A stretch of 9,579 nucleotides of DNA from JBFKOL01 sp041628815 (GTDB taxonomy: Bacteria; Bacteroidota; Bacteroidia; Chitinophagales; Saprospiraceae), in the NCBI GenBank assembly GCA_041628815.1, contig JBFKOL010000154.1:1-9579 (forward strand), in the 5' to 3' direction. A program made the translations under genes and the position numbers. The notes below the pieces were generated by a model, which ran no database searches, had not been told where the DNA came from, and saw only the letters and a list, made by a program, of their open reading frames with translations. Shown piece by piece: positions 1-7,128 of this stretch. Each line of letters starts with the position of its first letter. Position 1 is the first letter of the stretch.

Positions 1-608
1 AAAAACATTTTGGCCCGAGGTACGATCCTTGGGACGAACGACTGTGCCTTGTACCCGACAGTGACTTATTCAAGTCGATCAACGAAGGAAAGAGCAAAGT
101 TATCACTGATCATATTGTGAAATTTGACAAGGAGGGAATTGTACTGGAGTCAGGCAAAAAACTCACTGCCGACATTATTGTAACTGCTACCGGCCTTAAC
201 CTTCAATTCATGGGCGGGATGACCCTTGAAGTAGATGGCGAACCCATGCTATCGCAGGATCTCTACTGTTACCGGGGCATGATGTACAGCAACATACCCA
301 ACCTGGCACAGGCATTTGGCTATACCAATGCATCGTGGACACTCAAATGTGATCTCACCTGTGAATATGTTTGCCGTATACTCAATTATATGGATTCCCA
401 CGGACTGAAAAAAGTTACCCCGCGTGTAATCGAAAAATTAGAAGAAACTCCTTTCCTTGACCTCAAATCCAACTACATAAAGAGATCTGAAGACATCCTT
501 CCCAAACAGGGCGCCAAAAGACCATGGCGGCTCTACCAGAACTATTTTCTCGACATCTTCAATTTCAGGTTCAGTTCCCTGAAGGATAAATATCTGGAAT
601 ACAGGTAA
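1..608 (+). CDS. Flavin-containing monooxygenase (AlmA/Baeyer-Villiger-like), C-terminal part
   Basis: The reading frame is open from the left edge (first full codon at 3) to TAA at 606-608, giving the last 201 residues; the start lies outside the window. Near the left edge the fragment reads HFGPRYDPWDERLCLVPD, a block I recognise from class B flavoprotein monooxygenases annotated as NAD(P)/FAD-dependent oxidoreductases or AlmA-like long-chain alkane monooxygenases. About 57 residues in comes DIIVTATGLNLQ, the conserved ATG(L/Y) stretch preceding the second half of the FAD domain. Family members use FAD and NADPH to insert one oxygen atom into an organic substrate. The N-terminal FAD and NADPH Rossmann motifs are not visible, so activity and substrate cannot be judged. 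A GTG at 117 is an internal codon, not the start. The gene is co-directional with the next two genes but separated from them by 122 bp containing repeats. The family is fairly certain; the AlmA assignment is tentative. Confidence 0.85.
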   Translation, partial: KHFGPRYDPWDERLCLVPDSDLFKSINEGKSKVITDHIVKFDKEGIVLESGKKLTADIIVTATGLNLQFMGGMTLEVDGEPMLSQDLYCYRGMMYSNIPNLAQAFGYTNASWTLKCDLTCEYVCRILNYMDSHGLKKVTPRVIEKLEETPFLDLKSNYIKRSEDILPKQGAKRPWRLYQNYFLDIFNFRFSSLKDKYLEYR

Positions 609-610
609 CC

Positions 611-652
611 GTTGCCAGTTGCCAGTTGCCAGTTGCCAGTTGCCAGTTGCCA
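611..652. repeat. Tandem heptamer array, (GTTGCCA)x6
   Basis: Six perfect, uninterrupted copies of the 7-mer GTTGCCA begin two bases after the TAA of the monooxygenase gene. The 5-mer GTAAC flanks the array on both sides (605-609 and 653-657); this may be chance or decayed repeat units. The copies are identical, which suggests recent slippage or homogenisation. The array lies outside coding sequence, so copy-number change would alter only the spacing to the next gene. Neither strand of the array has a stop codon in any frame. Confidence 0.97.
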
Positions 653-660
653 GTAACGTA

Positions 661-700
661 TTAAACCACTTAAACTACTTAAACTACTTAAACTAACTAC
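661..700. repeat. Tandem 9-mer array, about four copies of TTAAACTAC
   Basis: Units at 661-669 (TTAAACCAC), 670-678 and 679-687 (both TTAAACTAC) and 688-696 (TTAAACTAA) are followed by a partial CTAC at 697-700. The outer units each carry one mismatch, as expected for an array eroding from its edges. It begins eight bases after the heptamer array and has a different unit and composition, so the two arrays arose separately. It ends 30 bases before the ATG of the membrane protein gene, so it lies where that gene's promoter or 5' leader would be expected. Confidence 0.95.
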
Positions 701-730
701 CTTTACTCCCCACCACAGCGCGTAAAAACA

Positions 731-1462
731 ATGACCGCCTATCTAACAACCCACCCTTTTGCCAAGATTGGTGTATTCGCCCTTCTCCTGATACCATTTC
801 TCTTGCTGATCAACGCCTTTTCACCGCCACCGGAATTACTCCCTGAGTCCTACTCGAGCACCATACTCGCTCTGGAATTTGTCACCTCTCCTGAAGAAGT
901 AAAGGCCATACTCAATCCTTTGAGCGTCGAGCAGGTAAAGGACCTGGACACCATCAACTACATTGATTTTGGCTTTATGCTGTTTTATTCTGTATTTCTG
1001 TTATTGTTCGTACTGAAACTCAGGTCATTCGATCAGCGATATTGGGTTCGTTATCTTTGGATCATGCCGGTGGCCATATTTATTTTCGATCTTTTGGAAA
1101 ATATCCAGCTTTTACAAATCACAGCATTGTACGTAGGCACCGTCCATGAACAAGAATGGTTGGCACCCATATGGAGGCTTCAGTTATTTACCTGGCTAAA
1201 ATGGGGTGGGCTCGCATTATGTATGGTGGCCATAGCTGCCAGTATAATGCGGATGTACAGCATGACAAGGCTAATTTTTGCCTCGCTGTTATCCGTTCCC
1301 TTTCTGATGCTGGTCGTCACCTCTGCGGCAAAGTCTGTTACCACCCGCGATGCATTTGCCTCTTCCGTGTTTTTTGCGTTTTTTGTCTTGGTAGTTTATT
1401 GTTTTATAATTAAACAGTCGAATTCCCACGAGATTAACGTATTGTATGAAAGTAATCAGTGA
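731..1462 (+). CDS. Six-helix integral membrane protein, unknown function
   Basis: A 243-residue protein I cannot assign to a named family. Hydrophobic segments suggest six membrane helices at about residues 11-30, 77-97, 105-126, 152-173, 180-200 and 207-228. A polar loop at about 31-75 (with PPPELLPES and TSPEEVKAI) lies between helices 1 and 2. A DLLEN motif at 120-124 at the end of helix 3 puts acidic residues close to the membrane and is a candidate functional site. The C-terminal tail is short and polar. There is no cleavable signal peptide with an obvious AXA site; the first helix looks like an anchor. The ATG at 731 follows an A-rich stretch without a Shine-Dalgarno sequence, as is usual in Bacteroidota. 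The 3' end overlaps the next gene by 17 bp, which suggests translational coupling with the nitroreductase. No ligand-binding or catalytic motif is recognisable. Confidence 0.85.
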   Translation: MTAYLTTHPFAKIGVFALLLIPFLLLINAFSPPPELLPESYSSTILALEFVTSPEEVKAILNPLSVEQVKDLDTINYIDFGFMLFYSVFLLLFVLKLRSFDQRYWVRYLWIMPVAIFIFDLLENIQLLQITALYVGTVHEQEWLAPIWRLQLFTWLKWGGLALCMVAIAASIMRMYSMTRLIFASLLSVPFLMLVVTSAAKSVTTRDAFASSVFFAFFVLVVYCFIIKQSNSHEINVLYESNQ

Positions 1463-2042
1463 ATCCCTCGAGTTAAAAATTCTCAATAACATCATCGCCT
1501 CCAGGCGGGCAATATTCCCTGATCAGTATACGGGTGGCACGGTGAAAGATGACCAGATCAAAATCATTCTGAACAACGCCAAATGGGCACCAACACACAG
1601 AAGGACCGAGCCATGGTTGTTTCATGTTTTTAGTGCTGAGGCGAAAAAAAGACTCTCTTCATATTTGGGTGCGTGGTACAAAAGGCATACACCAGAAGAG
1701 TCCTTTTCGGAGCTCAAATACCGAAAGACCATTGAGAAACCATTGCTGTCGAGCCACGTCCTAGCGATCTGTATGCGGCGCGATCCGGAAAAACGCGTAC
1801 CCGAATGGGAAGAAATTGCAGCCGTCGCCTGTGCTGTTCAAAATATGTGGTTGACATGCGCGGCTATGGAGTTGGGATGCTACTGGAGCACCCCTGGTTC
1901 AGCGTTATCCGCCAACGACTTTCTTGGTCTGAGTAAAGGAGAGCGATGTCTCGGGTGGTTTTACATCGGCGTACCAAAGGCTGGGGTCATCCTTAAAAGT
2001 CAGCGGACGGACATAGCCTCCAAGACCATCTGGCATCAATGA
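1446..2042 (+). CDS. Nitroreductase-family FMN oxidoreductase (YdjA-like)
   Basis: A 198-residue protein, the usual size of single-domain nitroreductases. SRR at 19-21 matches the FMN-phosphate-binding arginines, followed by the typical AKWAPTHRRTEPWLF block (45-59), a long central helix (about 122-143), GCYWSTPG (144-151) and a C-terminal GWFYIGVPK strand (170-178). The THRRTEPW version resembles the compact YdjA-type branch rather than the NfsA/NfsB types. Such enzymes bind FMN, usually as dimers, and reduce nitroaromatics, quinones or unknown physiological substrates with NAD(P)H; the substrate here is unknown. The ATG at 1446 lies inside the 3' end of the membrane protein gene in another frame (17-bp overlap) with no clear ribosome binding site, consistent with translational coupling. 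The gene converges on ilvC 33 bp away. Confidence 0.9.
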   Translation: MKVISESLELKILNNIIASRRAIFPDQYTGGTVKDDQIKIILNNAKWAPTHRRTEPWLFHVFSAEAKKRLSSYLGAWYKRHTPEESFSELKYRKTIEKPLLSSHVLAICMRRDPEKRVPEWEEIAAVACAVQNMWLTCAAMELGCYWSTPGSALSANDFLGLSKGERCLGWFYIGVPKAGVILKSQRTDIASKTIWHQ

Positions 2043-2075
2043 ATATCCATGACTATGGTCGAATGATCTACGGAA
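2043..2075. other. 33-bp convergent spacer, no clear terminator
   Basis: This gap lies between the TGA of the nitroreductase gene and the TGA of ilvC. It holds a small inverted repeat, CCAT-GACT-ATGG at 2048-2059, with only four base pairs and no following T-run on either strand. A rho-independent terminator is therefore not supported. Transcripts from both sides may overlap or end by another mechanism. Confidence 0.5.
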
Positions 2076-3122
2076 TCAGTCATTTTGCGGTCGCAGACTT
2101 CTGACCGTTTTTCCTGCGCGCCACATTTCAGAATCCCTTAGCTCCTTTAATTCTTTTTCGAGTTTTTCGCGGTAATTGGGCTGACTATTACTGTCAATGG
2201 AAAGCTGCGCCTCATGACCCGAGGCTACACTATCGTACAATTCTTCGAAAACTGGTTTGACAGCATCGCGGAATTTCTTCCACCAATCCAGTGCCCCTCT
2301 TTGAGCTGTGGTAGAACAGTTGGCATACATCCAGTCCATCCCGTTTTCTGCAACGAGTGGATACAATGACTCTGTGGCTTCTTCCACGGTTTCATTGAAG
2401 GCTTCGGAAGGGCTATGACCTCTGCTTCTTAGCAAATCGTACTGAGCTGCAAACAAACCCTGTATGGCACCCATTAAGGTTCCTCTTTCACCCGTTAGGT
2501 CGCTGTAAACTTCCTTCTTAAAAGTTGTCTCGAAAAGGTAACCTGAGCCAATGCCTATACCCAGCGAGATCACCCTGTCATAGGCACGTCCGGTGGCGTC
2601 CTGGAAAATAGCATAGCTGGAATTGAGTCCTTTGCCCGCCAGGAATAGACGTCTAAGACTGGTGCCGCTTCCTTTCGGTGCGGCTAAAATAACGTCAATA
2701 TCCTTGGGCGGTATTATACTGGTACGTTTTGAAAAGGTTATCCCAAACCCATGAGAAAAATACAATGCCTTACCTTTTGTAAGAAACGGCTTAATGGTTG
2801 GCCAGACAGCTATTTGTGCAGCATCGCTAAGCAAATACATGATGATAGTGCCTTTTTCTGCGGCTTCCTCGATCGAAAAGAGTGATTTGCCTGGTACAAA
2901 GCCATCTTCTTTGGCCTTTTGATAGGAAGCGGACGGACTCCGCTGACCGACGATGACGTTAAAGCCATTGTCACGCAAATTCAGCGCCTGCCCTGGTCCT
3001 TGTACACCATAACCGATAACGGCTATCACTTCGTTTTTTAATTGTTCTCTCGCTTTTTCAAGGGGAAATTCTTCCCTCATGATCACATTTTCTTCGGTTC
3101 CTCCAAAATTTAGCTTTGCCAT
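2076..3122 (-). CDS. ilvC: Ketol-acid reductoisomerase (class I, Bacteroidota/fungal type)
   Basis: Converts 2-acetolactate or 2-aceto-2-hydroxybutyrate to the dihydroxy acids of valine and isoleucine synthesis using NADPH and Mg2+. The protein has 348 residues, a class I length. The Rossmann motif GYGVQG is at 37-42; the cofactor loop starting at R61 (RSPSAS) suggests NADPH preference. SHGFGI carries the conserved His124, and APKGSG carries Lys150. The metal-binding residues Asp208 and Glu212 (SDLTGE) and Glu244 and Glu248 (NETVEE) keep the family spacing, and CSTTA at 269-273 is the substrate-contact loop. The sequence, including the C-terminal SLRPQND, strongly recalls yeast mitochondrial Ilv5 as I remember it, rather than the common GYGSQGHA form. 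It is the last gene of the cluster, 44 bp after ilvN across an A+T-rich spacer (37 of 44 bases). There is no Shine-Dalgarno sequence; the ATG at 3122 is followed directly by a family-typical N-terminus. Confidence 0.97.
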   Translation of the reverse strand: MAKLNFGGTEENVIMREEFPLEKAREQLKNEVIAVIGYGVQGPGQALNLRDNGFNVIVGQRSPSASYQKAKEDGFVPGKSLFSIEEAAEKGTIIMYLLSDAAQIAVWPTIKPFLTKGKALYFSHGFGITFSKRTSIIPPKDIDVILAAPKGSGTSLRRLFLAGKGLNSSYAIFQDATGRAYDRVISLGIGIGSGYLFETTFKKEVYSDLTGERGTLMGAIQGLFAAQYDLLRSRGHSPSEAFNETVEEATESLYPLVAENGMDWMYANCSTTAQRGALDWWKKFRDAVKPVFEELYDSVASGHEAQLSIDSNSQPNYREKLEKELKELRDSEMWRAGKTVRSLRPQND

Positions 3123-3166
3123 TAAATTTCAATTTTTTATTGCTGATTATATGGTTTACATTTTTA

Positions 3167-3715
3167 TTAGTTCACAGTTTTTTCCTGTGCCTTGCTTTCT
3201 ATACTCCTTAGATAGGTGTTGAGCCGTTCCATCGGTTTTACGACAGCAACCCTCCCCGACCGCACGAATTCGTAGATGCCAATTTTCCGGAATTCTTCAA
3301 GAAGCGCTTCGGTCTCGGACTGATGCCCCGTCTTTTCCACTACCACATATTGTTCTTCTATGGCAAGGATGCGGGCGTTGTGCTTGCGGATCAATGTTTC
3401 TACTTCATTGCTGTTGTACATGGCTTCGGAAGGCACCTTGTACATGGCAATTTCCTGGTAGACGATCTCATGATCCCGGTAGTAAAATGCCTTGAGGACA
3501 TCCACTTGCTTATCTATTTGTGCAACGACCTTTTTGACAACGGTTTCTGTTTCATCCAATACGATCGTAAATCTATGAATTCCTTCAATCGAGGATTTTG
3601 ATACGGTAAGACTTTCAATATTGATGTGTCTCCTTGTAATTAATCCGACGACACGGCTGAGAAGACCGGCTTTGTTCTCACTGAATACGGTAATCGTAAA
3701 ATGTTCTTTTTTCAT
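3167..3715 (-). CDS. ilvN: Acetohydroxyacid synthase small (regulatory) subunit
   Basis: The regulatory partner of IlvB, needed for full activity and for feedback inhibition by branched-chain amino acids, mainly valine. The protein has 182 residues. An N-terminal ACT domain covers about residues 5-80, with the hallmark NKAGLLSRVVGLITRRHINIES (14-35), whose loop and first helix form the amino-acid site between two ACT domains. A C-terminal small-subunit domain spans about 85-170, including EFVRSGRVAVVKP. It is the long form, close to bacterial IlvH in size, rather than the roughly 90-residue IlvN/IlvM form of enterics. The start lies 5 bp after the ilvB stop, so the subunits are probably co-translated. 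No Shine-Dalgarno sequence is visible. The name ilvN is used as in Bacteroidota annotation; ilvH would be equally valid. Confidence 0.96.
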   Translation of the reverse strand: MKKEHFTITVFSENKAGLLSRVVGLITRRHINIESLTVSKSSIEGIHRFTIVLDETETVVKKVVAQIDKQVDVLKAFYYRDHEIVYQEIAMYKVPSEAMYNSNEVETLIRKHNARILAIEEQYVVVEKTGHQSETEALLEEFRKIGIYEFVRSGRVAVVKPMERLNTYLRSIESKAQEKTVN

Positions 3716-3720
3716 GATTT

Positions 3721-5454
3721 CTATTCAAGTACGATTTCATCCACGGCCTTTCCTGAGGCGATCATCGGAAATATGTTCTCTTCTTTTTGGACCATTACAT
3801 GCAGCAGGAATGGACCTTTTGTCGAAAGCATCTCTTCCACGGCATCCCCGAGTTCGGAAGGCTGTGTGATCTTTCTACCCGGCACCCCGAATCCTTCGGC
3901 TATTTTTACAAAATCAGGATTCTGTAACTCAACGGAAGAGTACCTTCTTTCGAAGAACAGTTCTTGCCATTGTCTTACCATGCCGAGGTATTCGTTGTCG
4001 AGCAGCACTATTTTTACGCCAACATTGTGTTGAGCGCAAACGCCAAGTTCCTGGAGTGTCATCTGGAACCCACCATCACCAATAAAGGCTATGACCTCTT
4101 TCTCGGGTCTGCCGAATTTCGCACCAATGGCAGCGGGCAGTCCATAGCCCATAGTGCCGGCTCCTCCCGAAGAAACCCAAAGGTTTTCATCATCGTATTC
4201 GTAATACCGTGCCGCAGCCATTTGATGTTGACCTACATCGGTCACGACAATGGCTTTACCTTCCGTTCGGTCTGACAACGCTCTCACCACGCGCCCCATC
4301 GTTAATTTTCCCGTTTTTCGTTTTTCGAGGTCGCGTTTGATAACCTTGTCGTATTCTTTTTCATCCAACTGGGCAAAGTTCTCCAACCAGGCACGATAGG
4401 ACTTTTTTTCTACCAACGGCAGTAGAGCTTCAATAGCATCCCTGGCATCGGCATGGATGGGTAGGTCTACCTCGACATTTTTATTGATTTCAGAAGGGTC
4501 TATTTCAATGTGGATCTTTTTGGCCTGTGTCGCATAGCGATCCAGCCGGCCCGTCACCCTGTCGTCAAAACGCATGCCAATGGCAATGAGCAAATCGCAC
4601 CGGTTGGTATTGATATTGGGGGCATAATTGCCATGCATGCCCAGCATGCCCACGTGTAGGGGATGCTTGTTGGGTAATGTCGACAATCCGTGAATTGTGC
4701 ACGCCACTGGGATTCCGGTTTTCTCAACGAACTCTTGGAATACCTGTTGGGCATGGGCGATATGGATCCCATGACCTGCAAGGATCAATGGTCGGTTCGC
4801 ACGGTTGATCATTTCAGCCGCCTCTTGAATGTCGTGCGCATCAATCTTTGGTCTGGGATGATAGGAGCGTATTGGTACTGCTTTTACCGGTCTGTATTCA
4901 AATTCCTGTATCTGGGCGTCCTTAGTGATATCGATTAGCACCGGACCCGGTCTGCCGGAATTGGCTACATAAAATGCCTTGGCAAAAACTTCCGGTATTT
5001 CCGATGCCTTGGTCACCTGGTAATTCCACTTCGTAATGGACGTAGTGCATCCAATTACATCGATTTCCTGGAAGGCATCCGATCCCAGCAGATGACTGAA
5101 GACCTGGCCCGTTATACACACCAACGGTGTAGAATCCATGAGTGCATCACCCAGACCCGTAAACAAGTTGGTCGCACCTGGACCTGATGTAGCCATACAG
5201 ACTCCAGGACTACGGGTAACTCTTGCATAACCCTGGGCGGCGTGTATGGCACCTTGCTCATGTCTTGTCAAAATGTGCTTGATCTTATTGCGGTACCTGT
5301 ACAAACTGTCGTATACAGGCATAATGGCTCCGCCGGGATAGCCAAAGATCAAATCAACATTGTGGGCCAATAAACATTCGAGGACTGCCTTCGAACCCGA
5401 AATCATCACTCCGGCTTTCTTTTTTTCCTTTAAGATCTTTGTCGTGCTTTTCAT
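3721..5454 (-). CDS. ilvB: Acetohydroxyacid (acetolactate) synthase large subunit
   Basis: The catalytic subunit, a thiamine diphosphate (ThDP) and FAD enzyme condensing pyruvate with pyruvate or 2-ketobutyrate, the first common step of valine/leucine and isoleucine synthesis. The protein has 577 residues. The N-terminal pyrimidine-binding domain contains FGYPGG (37-42) and the catalytic Glu66 in RHEQGAIHAAQGYAR. The central FAD domain holds GMLGMHG (269-275) and GMRFDDRVTGR (293-303). The C-terminal ThDP domain has the metal motif GDGGFQMTLQEL (459-470) to DNEYLGMVRQWQ (486-497); Trp496 is at the place of the plant herbicide-contact tryptophan. These features separate it from catabolic acetolactate synthases, which lack FAD and a regulatory subunit. 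The start at 5454 is only 3 bp after the ilvD stop and gives a Lys-rich leader; Met17 is an alternative start, but the tight junction favours the first ATG. Confidence 0.97.
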   Translation of the reverse strand: MKSTTKILKEKKKAGVMISGSKAVLECLLAHNVDLIFGYPGGAIMPVYDSLYRYRNKIKHILTRHEQGAIHAAQGYARVTRSPGVCMATSGPGATNLFTGLGDALMDSTPLVCITGQVFSHLLGSDAFQEIDVIGCTTSITKWNYQVTKASEIPEVFAKAFYVANSGRPGPVLIDITKDAQIQEFEYRPVKAVPIRSYHPRPKIDAHDIQEAAEMINRANRPLILAGHGIHIAHAQQVFQEFVEKTGIPVACTIHGLSTLPNKHPLHVGMLGMHGNYAPNINTNRCDLLIAIGMRFDDRVTGRLDRYATQAKKIHIEIDPSEINKNVEVDLPIHADARDAIEALLPLVEKKSYRAWLENFAQLDEKEYDKVIKRDLEKRKTGKLTMGRVVRALSDRTEGKAIVVTDVGQHQMAAARYYEYDDENLWVSSGGAGTMGYGLPAAIGAKFGRPEKEVIAFIGDGGFQMTLQELGVCAQHNVGVKIVLLDNEYLGMVRQWQELFFERRYSSVELQNPDFVKIAEGFGVPGRKITQPSELGDAVEEMLSTKGPFLLHVMVQKEENIFPMIASGKAVDEIVLE

Positions 5455-5457
5455 AGT

Positions 5458-7128
5458 TCAATATTCATCGGTCACACATCCTTCGCTGGCTGACGAAACG
5501 GTATGTCGATATTTTTTTAGCATGCCGCTGACTGGTATATCCGGAAGACGCCACTTCTGTCTTCTTTCTCTCAGTTCAGCCTCATCTATCACTACTTCCA
5601 GGTTGTCCTTTGTTGCGTCGATAACTATTTCATCGCCATCCTTCAGCAATGCAATGGTACCTCCATCATATGCCTCCGGTGTGATGTGGCCGACGACAAA
5701 ACCGTGAGTGCCCCCGGAAAAGCGTCCATCTGTTATCAATGCAACTTTCTTGCCCAAACCAACACCCATGATCAAAGAAGTGGGTTTTAACATTTCTGGC
5801 ATACCTGGACCTCCTCTTGGACCACAGTACCGGATTACAATTACCTCACCCTCGCGGATGATCCGTTGCTGGATAGCTTCATTGGCCTCTTTTTCGGAGT
5901 CGAACACCCGAGCCTTTCCCCGAAACACCTGTCCTTCCTTACCCGTAATTTTAGCAACGGCCCCTTCTTCTGCAAGGTTGCCGTACAATATTCTAAGATG
6001 TCCGTTCGCTTTGATCGGCTTATCCCTCGGTACGATTACATCCTGGCCTTGGGTCAATGTATCAACTGCGATAAGATTCTCGGCTACAGTTCTGCCCGTC
6101 ACGGTAAGACAATCACCGTTGAAGAGTCCTTCTTCCAACATGAGCTTCATCACGGCAGGCACTCCGCCAACATTGTGCAAGTCTTCCATGACATATTTCC
6201 CACTGGGTTTCAAATCTGCCAATACCGGAGTAGAGTCGGAGATGCTCCGAATGTCATCCAGCGTTAACTTGATGCCACAAGCTTTGGCCATTGCTATAAG
6301 GTGCATGACTGCATTGGTTGACCCTCCGAGGACGGTAATTAGACGAACGGCATTTTCGAACGATTCAAAACTGACTATATCGCGCGGCTTAATGTCTTTT
6401 TCAAGGAGTCGTCGAATGGCTGCACCGATATGGTCACATTCCGCTAATTTCTCATCACTTACTGCCGGATTCGACGCATTGTAAGGTAGACATAAGCCCA
6501 AAGCCTCAATGGCCGAAGACATGGTGTTGGCCGTGTACATTCCTCCGCACGCTCCTGCTCCAGGACAAGCATTTCTTATGATACTCTTAAACTCCTCTGG
6601 TGTTATCTCGCCGGATACTTTTTGTCCCAAGGCCTCAAAGGCGGAAACGATGTTTAAATCTCTACCTCCATAATGGCCGGCCCGGATGGTACCGCCGTAT
6701 ACCACCAATGCTGGCCTGTTGATTCGGCCGATAGCCATGACCGCACCCGGCATATTCTTATCACAGCCAACGACCGCCACCAAGCCGTCGTACCACTGTG
6801 CATTGGCTACAGTTTCGATGGAATCAGCTATGATGTCCCGCGACGGCAAGGAATATTTCATGCCGTCCGTACCCATGGAAATGCCGTCGCTGACACCGAT
6901 GGTATGAAATACAAGTCCTACCAGATCCGCTTTGTTGACATTAGCCTTAATCTTATAGGCCAAGTCATTGAGATGCATATTGCAAGGATTGCCATCCCAT
7001 CCCGTACTGACAATGCCGACCTGAGCCTTTCTCATGTCTTCATCCGAAAGGCCTATGCCATACAACATGGCCTGGGCTCCCGGCTGGGACTCGTCCTGGG
7101 TGACATTCTTGCTGTATTTGTTTAGCAT
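5458..7128 (-). CDS. ilvD: Dihydroxy-acid dehydratase
   Basis: Removes water from 2,3-dihydroxy-isovalerate and 2,3-dihydroxy-3-methylvalerate to give the ketoacids of valine and isoleucine; ketoisovalerate also feeds leucine synthesis. The protein has 556 residues, normal for IlvD. The three cluster cysteines are at Cys49 (WDGNPCN), Cys122 (GCDKNMPG) and Cys194 (PGAGACGGMYTANTM), the pattern of [2Fe-2S] dehydratases. Mg2+ ligands expected from the family are Asp81 (SDGISMG), Asp123 and Lys124 (carbamylated in the family). GRFSGGTHGFVVGHITPEA starts at 468 and carries the serine (Ser471) proposed as catalytic base. Sugar-acid dehydratases (Edd type) are related, but the surrounding genes settle the assignment. 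It is the first gene of the ilv half, 149 bp downstream of leuB, and is followed by ilvB after 3 bp. The cluster would be sensitive to oxidative damage, a family property. Confidence 0.97.
   Translation of the reverse strand: MLNKYSKNVTQDESQPGAQAMLYGIGLSDEDMRKAQVGIVSTGWDGNPCNMHLNDLAYKIKANVNKADLVGLVFHTIGVSDGISMGTDGMKYSLPSRDIIADSIETVANAQWYDGLVAVVGCDKNMPGAVMAIGRINRPALVVYGGTIRAGHYGGRDLNIVSAFEALGQKVSGEITPEEFKSIIRNACPGAGACGGMYTANTMSSAIEALGLCLPYNASNPAVSDEKLAECDHIGAAIRRLLEKDIKPRDIVSFESFENAVRLITVLGGSTNAVMHLIAMAKACGIKLTLDDIRSISDSTPVLADLKPSGKYVMEDLHNVGGVPAVMKLMLEEGLFNGDCLTVTGRTVAENLIAVDTLTQGQDVIVPRDKPIKANGHLRILYGNLAEEGAVAKITGKEGQVFRGKARVFDSEKEANEAIQQRIIREGEVIVIRYCGPRGGPGMPEMLKPTSLIMGVGLGKKVALITDGRFSGGTHGFVVGHITPEAYDGGTIALLKDGDEIVIDATKDNLEVVIDEAELRERRQKWRLPDIPVSGMLKKYRHTVSSASEGCVTDEY

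Noticed and set aside
605..657. GTAAC flanks as a target-site duplication around a mobile element
   Set aside because: The enclosed 43 bases are only the heptamer array plus one base. There are no terminal inverted repeats or coding capacity, and 5-base flanks can be decayed repeat units or chance.
698..705. TACCTTTA as a Bacteroidota -7 promoter element for the membrane protein gene
   Set aside because: It matches seven of eight bases of TAnnTTTG, but no TTTG lies about 20 bases upstream, and it partly overlaps the end of the 9-mer repeat. Too weak to annotate.
3123..3166. TATAAT in the ilvN-ilvC spacer as an internal promoter
   Set aside because: The hexamer occurs on the minus strand, but the spacer is about 84% A+T, no -35 partner is seen, and Bacteroidota use a different consensus.
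5708..6484. Long open frame on the plus strand opposite ilvD
   Set aside because: It is antisense to well-conserved ilvD sequence, has no recognisable domain, and is expected from the codon use of ilvD. Similar shadows opposite leuB, leuD, ilvB and leuC were dropped for the same reason.
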